From contig VWZF01003640.1 in the NCBI GenBank assembly GCA_013396755.1, forward strand, positions 163,971 through 227,970: 64,000 nt of DNA. The letters run 5' to 3'. This document shows positions 61,679-64,000 of this stretch, piece by piece (position 1 is the first letter of the stretch; every line of letters starts with the position of its first letter). A program made the translations under genes and the position numbers. Under the pieces are notes generated by a model. That model had not been told where the DNA came from. It searched no databases and was given only the letters and a program-made list of their open reading frames with translations. This stretch comes from Sclerurus mexicanus (lineage: Eukaryota; Chordata; Aves; Passeriformes; Furnariidae).

Positions 61679-63042
61679 GTGAGTGAGGGAATCACTTCAT
61701 ACAAGGTTCTCTCTACAGATTGACAGGCAGATGTCTGTACGTTGCATTTTCCTACCACTTGTGCCTTTAGTGCTGAGTGTGGTGGTGACACTGACAAAGT
61801 GACATTGCTCTGAAATTTAAGGCCAACTTTGTCTCATGCACTTTTTTAGTCACTAGAGCTTTAATGTAATTTTATTTCAGAGGATGGAGAGCTGTGCTTA
61901 AGTCTAAAGTCTTTAAAATTTTGGGTATTTTCCTTTCTTAATGATCTTAAAGGCTGCTTGAGGCAATTCCTAGAACATCGATGCTGTTGAGAAGAATTAG
62001 TTAAGCTTTACCACAGCTGTTTCTTCATGGGTGCTTAAAATTCCTCATATGCTTTGTACTGCCTTTCTTGTCAGAGCAGTTCTGCCTGGGTAGGAGAGAT
62101 ACTTGGTTGAAATATTTTTAAGTCTGTGGCCACCTGTTGTTCTCTTGTTTTCAAAAGTTGGGAATTTCTAGGAATTGTGAATCCAGATACTGTAACTGTA
62201 TTTCTTTAGAGATGGTTTTATGTAAGCAAATCCTGTAGCCTGGCTGGTGAGGAGTGTTTTCTCTTTGGACTTCTGGTGTTCCTTTCCAGATTCCATTGCA
62301 AGGATATTTACACTTCTGCAATGAAAATCGAAGTCTGATTTTCTGGACAATGACTTTTTAGAAATGCCTACTATTATAACTGAGTTTGGAATCCTTGTTA
62401 TTCCAGAAATAAATGATAATGTGATGAATGTCAGGTAATCAATATTTTTAGGTGTATTTTCATAATTAGCCCCTTAACAAACACATATATAAACACTTTT
62501 ATGATACAGTGATTATTGATTCCTCTAACCTGGTGAGATCTTTATAATTGAAAAGAAGTAACAAAATACCTCAAACAGCAAAGCTTTTATTTAAGTAATT
62601 TTGTTGGAAAAAAACACACTTTTTCAATAAGTATATGGGCTGAGACATATATCTTATAAAGGTACACTGTATGCCAACAGTAAGAATATTGGGACTAATA
62701 TAGCCAGAGTTTGGAAAGAAAACTTCACTTTTTCCTGTTTCAAGTGCTCAAACCTTGGCTGTGGCTGTGTTAGAAGGCCAGGGATGGAAAAGGCACCCTC
62801 TTCTTGCTTGTCTGTCTTGACTGTTATTTTGCACTTAATTGTCATCATAATATTTTTTTTATGTCTCTTACATTCTGTCTTGCATTGTATGTTTATATAT
62901 AAATATTGTTTATGCAAACAACAAAAAAGGACTATACTTTGACACTTAAATTGTGTTCTGCTTTTTCACTCTGAAATGAATGTTCAGTCTGTAATCGTAT
63001 TTCTTTGTTGTCATGACAGTTCTGTTTTACTTTGTTTTAAAG
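61679..63042 (+). other. PRKAR2A: PRKAR2A intron 3
   Basis: 1364 bases, phase 0, from GTGAGTG to a TTGTTTTAAAG acceptor. AT-rich with no recognisable repeat or gene. A competing AG four bases into the next exon would shift the frame, so the first AG is the used acceptor. Confidence 0.9.
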
Positions 63043-63126
63043 GTAGTTCATCCAAAAACTGATGAACAGCGATGCCGACTGCAGGAAGCATGTAAAGATA
63101 TCCTGCTCTTCAAAAACCTAGATCAG
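63043..63126 (+). CDS. PRKAR2A: PRKAR2A exon 4, start of the first cAMP-binding region
   Basis: The exon is 84 bases, exactly 28 codons, between a TTTTAAAG acceptor and a GTAATA donor at 63127. It encodes VVHPKTDEQRCRLQEACKDI then LLFKNLDQ. This helical segment leads into cyclic-nucleotide-binding domain A, and LLFKNLD begins its N-terminal helical motif. DEQRCRLQ and the final LDQ are RII-alpha type. RII-beta has DDQRNRLQ and LDPEQ. The binding pocket residues lie in later exons outside the window. Confidence 0.97.
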
Positions 63127-64000
63127 GTAATAGCATTTTAAGGGAATCTTAACTGGAGTTGATTGTTTGTATGTACGGTTAATATCGTGATCTAACAGTC
63201 CAGACACAGTTTTTAAAGAGAATAGGATTCTATTGAAAAGATAGGGAATATTTTCAATATAGTGGTGCTTCCAGATGCTGCAGTGATAATTCCCAACTTC
63301 AGGAGCACAGTAAATATTTCAAGTGTACCTAGCAGCATAAAGACTGGCTTGTTCATGTTCACGCAGTGTATTTTCAGAAACTCAACTGTGATCTGCATCT
63401 TCAACTTTGAACATATGGTCAAATGCAGCAGAAGTATATTGTTAATGGGCTTGGGAATAACAAAGTTGGTAAAGCAGGTCAGCACTGAGGCAAGGCATTT
63501 CTTTGGCATCATCTCTCCTGGCTTGCACAGCTTCCCTGGCTGTGCTGCCCACAAAAAAAGAAAGTTTAGTCATGGCTCTTGAAGGAAACGCAGCTGGAGC
63601 CTGCTGTGCAGACCAGCATTATCCCACTTTCTGTGTGTGTTCCCCATCTGTACCTATCCCATCTCATCTGAGCTTGGAATTGCAGGTTCTCTAAGACACA
63701 GACTATCTAGGGAAATAACTATATAGAATCTTGTTCAGTACAGTCCTGATTGTGACTGGGGCTCTTAGATAATGATGGCACAAATAATTTGCTCATAGAT
63801 CATGGTGCAGTTTCTAAACATACATATAATGAAATATATAAGCTGTTGACATATACTGATGTGTGTCCCTTGCAGTGAAGCTGTCTCAGATTATATGAAA
63901 CACACATGTATGCTTTGGCACTGAAATAGTGAAAAAACTGAGCCATATGGACATAAATTTGAGATAATGTCTCTTCTGTGGTGGAAGTGTCTGTTTGTCT
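63127..64000 (+). other. PRKAR2A: PRKAR2A intron 4, incomplete
   Basis: It begins with GTAATAGC and runs to the window edge. Open frames overlap on both strands at 63213-63582 (113 and 106 codons). They show no recognised domain and no splice link to the PRKAR2A frame. Nothing else is seen. Confidence 0.85.

Larger units (their letters stand above)
21181..64000 (+). other. PRKAR2A: PRKAR2A locus, partial gene span
   Basis: PRKAR2A encodes the type II-alpha regulatory subunit of PKA. It dimerises, docks to AKAP anchoring proteins through its N-terminus, and holds the catalytic subunit inactive until cAMP binds. Three coding exons are visible and splice in frame, giving 57 complete codons across exons 2-4. 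The first exon is inferred to lie in the gap. The remaining exons, with most of both cAMP-binding domains and the C-terminus, lie beyond the window. RII-alpha rather than RII-beta is indicated by RRVS (RRAS in beta), by DEEEEDT, and by DEQRCRLQ where beta has DDQRNRLQ. Confidence 0.9.

Noticed and set aside
1..64000. CRISPR arrays, bacterial operons, tRNA genes, complete retroviral elements
   Set aside because: I looked for regularly spaced repeats, B-box-type tRNA motifs and paired long terminal repeats, and found none. The sequence is eukaryotic with spliced exons.

Overview
This window looks like vertebrate nuclear DNA, most likely from a bird. It is AT-rich and gene-poor. Its only recognisable interspersed repeats are CR1-type LINE fragments, several with the typical 3' end (a TTCCAACC-like motif followed by an ATTCTATGATTCT-like tail). 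I saw no Alu, L1 or bacterial-style genes. Other CR1-rich sauropsids such as crocodilians and turtles cannot be excluded from sequence alone.

The one gene I can identify firmly is PRKAR2A (RII-alpha regulatory subunit of cAMP-dependent protein kinase), on the + strand. Three consecutive coding exons lie at 45119-45154, 61626-61678 and 63043-63126. They join in frame through consensus splice sites. The encoded stretch covers the RRVS autophosphorylation/inhibitor site, the acidic linker and the start of the first cyclic-nucleotide-binding region. The first coding exon (dimerisation/docking domain) is not visible. It most likely lies in a 385-base run of N (21181-21565) inside a CpG-rich promoter island at about 21.0-21.7 kb. 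That would make intron 1 about 23.5 kb, intron 2 16.5 kb and intron 3 1.4 kb. The window ends inside the next intron, so the cAMP-binding domains are outside.

Region 1-21 kb, upstream of PRKAR2A, has no gene I can name. Three things stand out there: CR1 fragments; a small CpG-rich patch at about 13.44-13.70 kb with two closely spaced consensus RFX X-boxes, which looks like the promoter of an unidentified (possibly ciliary) gene; and scattered splice-like signals, including a possible relic exon near 2.1 kb with a trypsin-family PWQVSL motif. Two CR1 copies lie just upstream of the PRKAR2A island, the nearer ending about 160 bases before the gap.

The introns hold CR1 3' ends, homopolymer and simple-sequence tracts (including a double poly-C tract with an unresolved base), and no nested gene that I can support. 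Nearly all open frames here are under 200 codons, and many begin at non-ATG codons. I treat them as chance unless stated. I found no clear new biological system. The tandem X-box promoter is the best lead to something unannotated.
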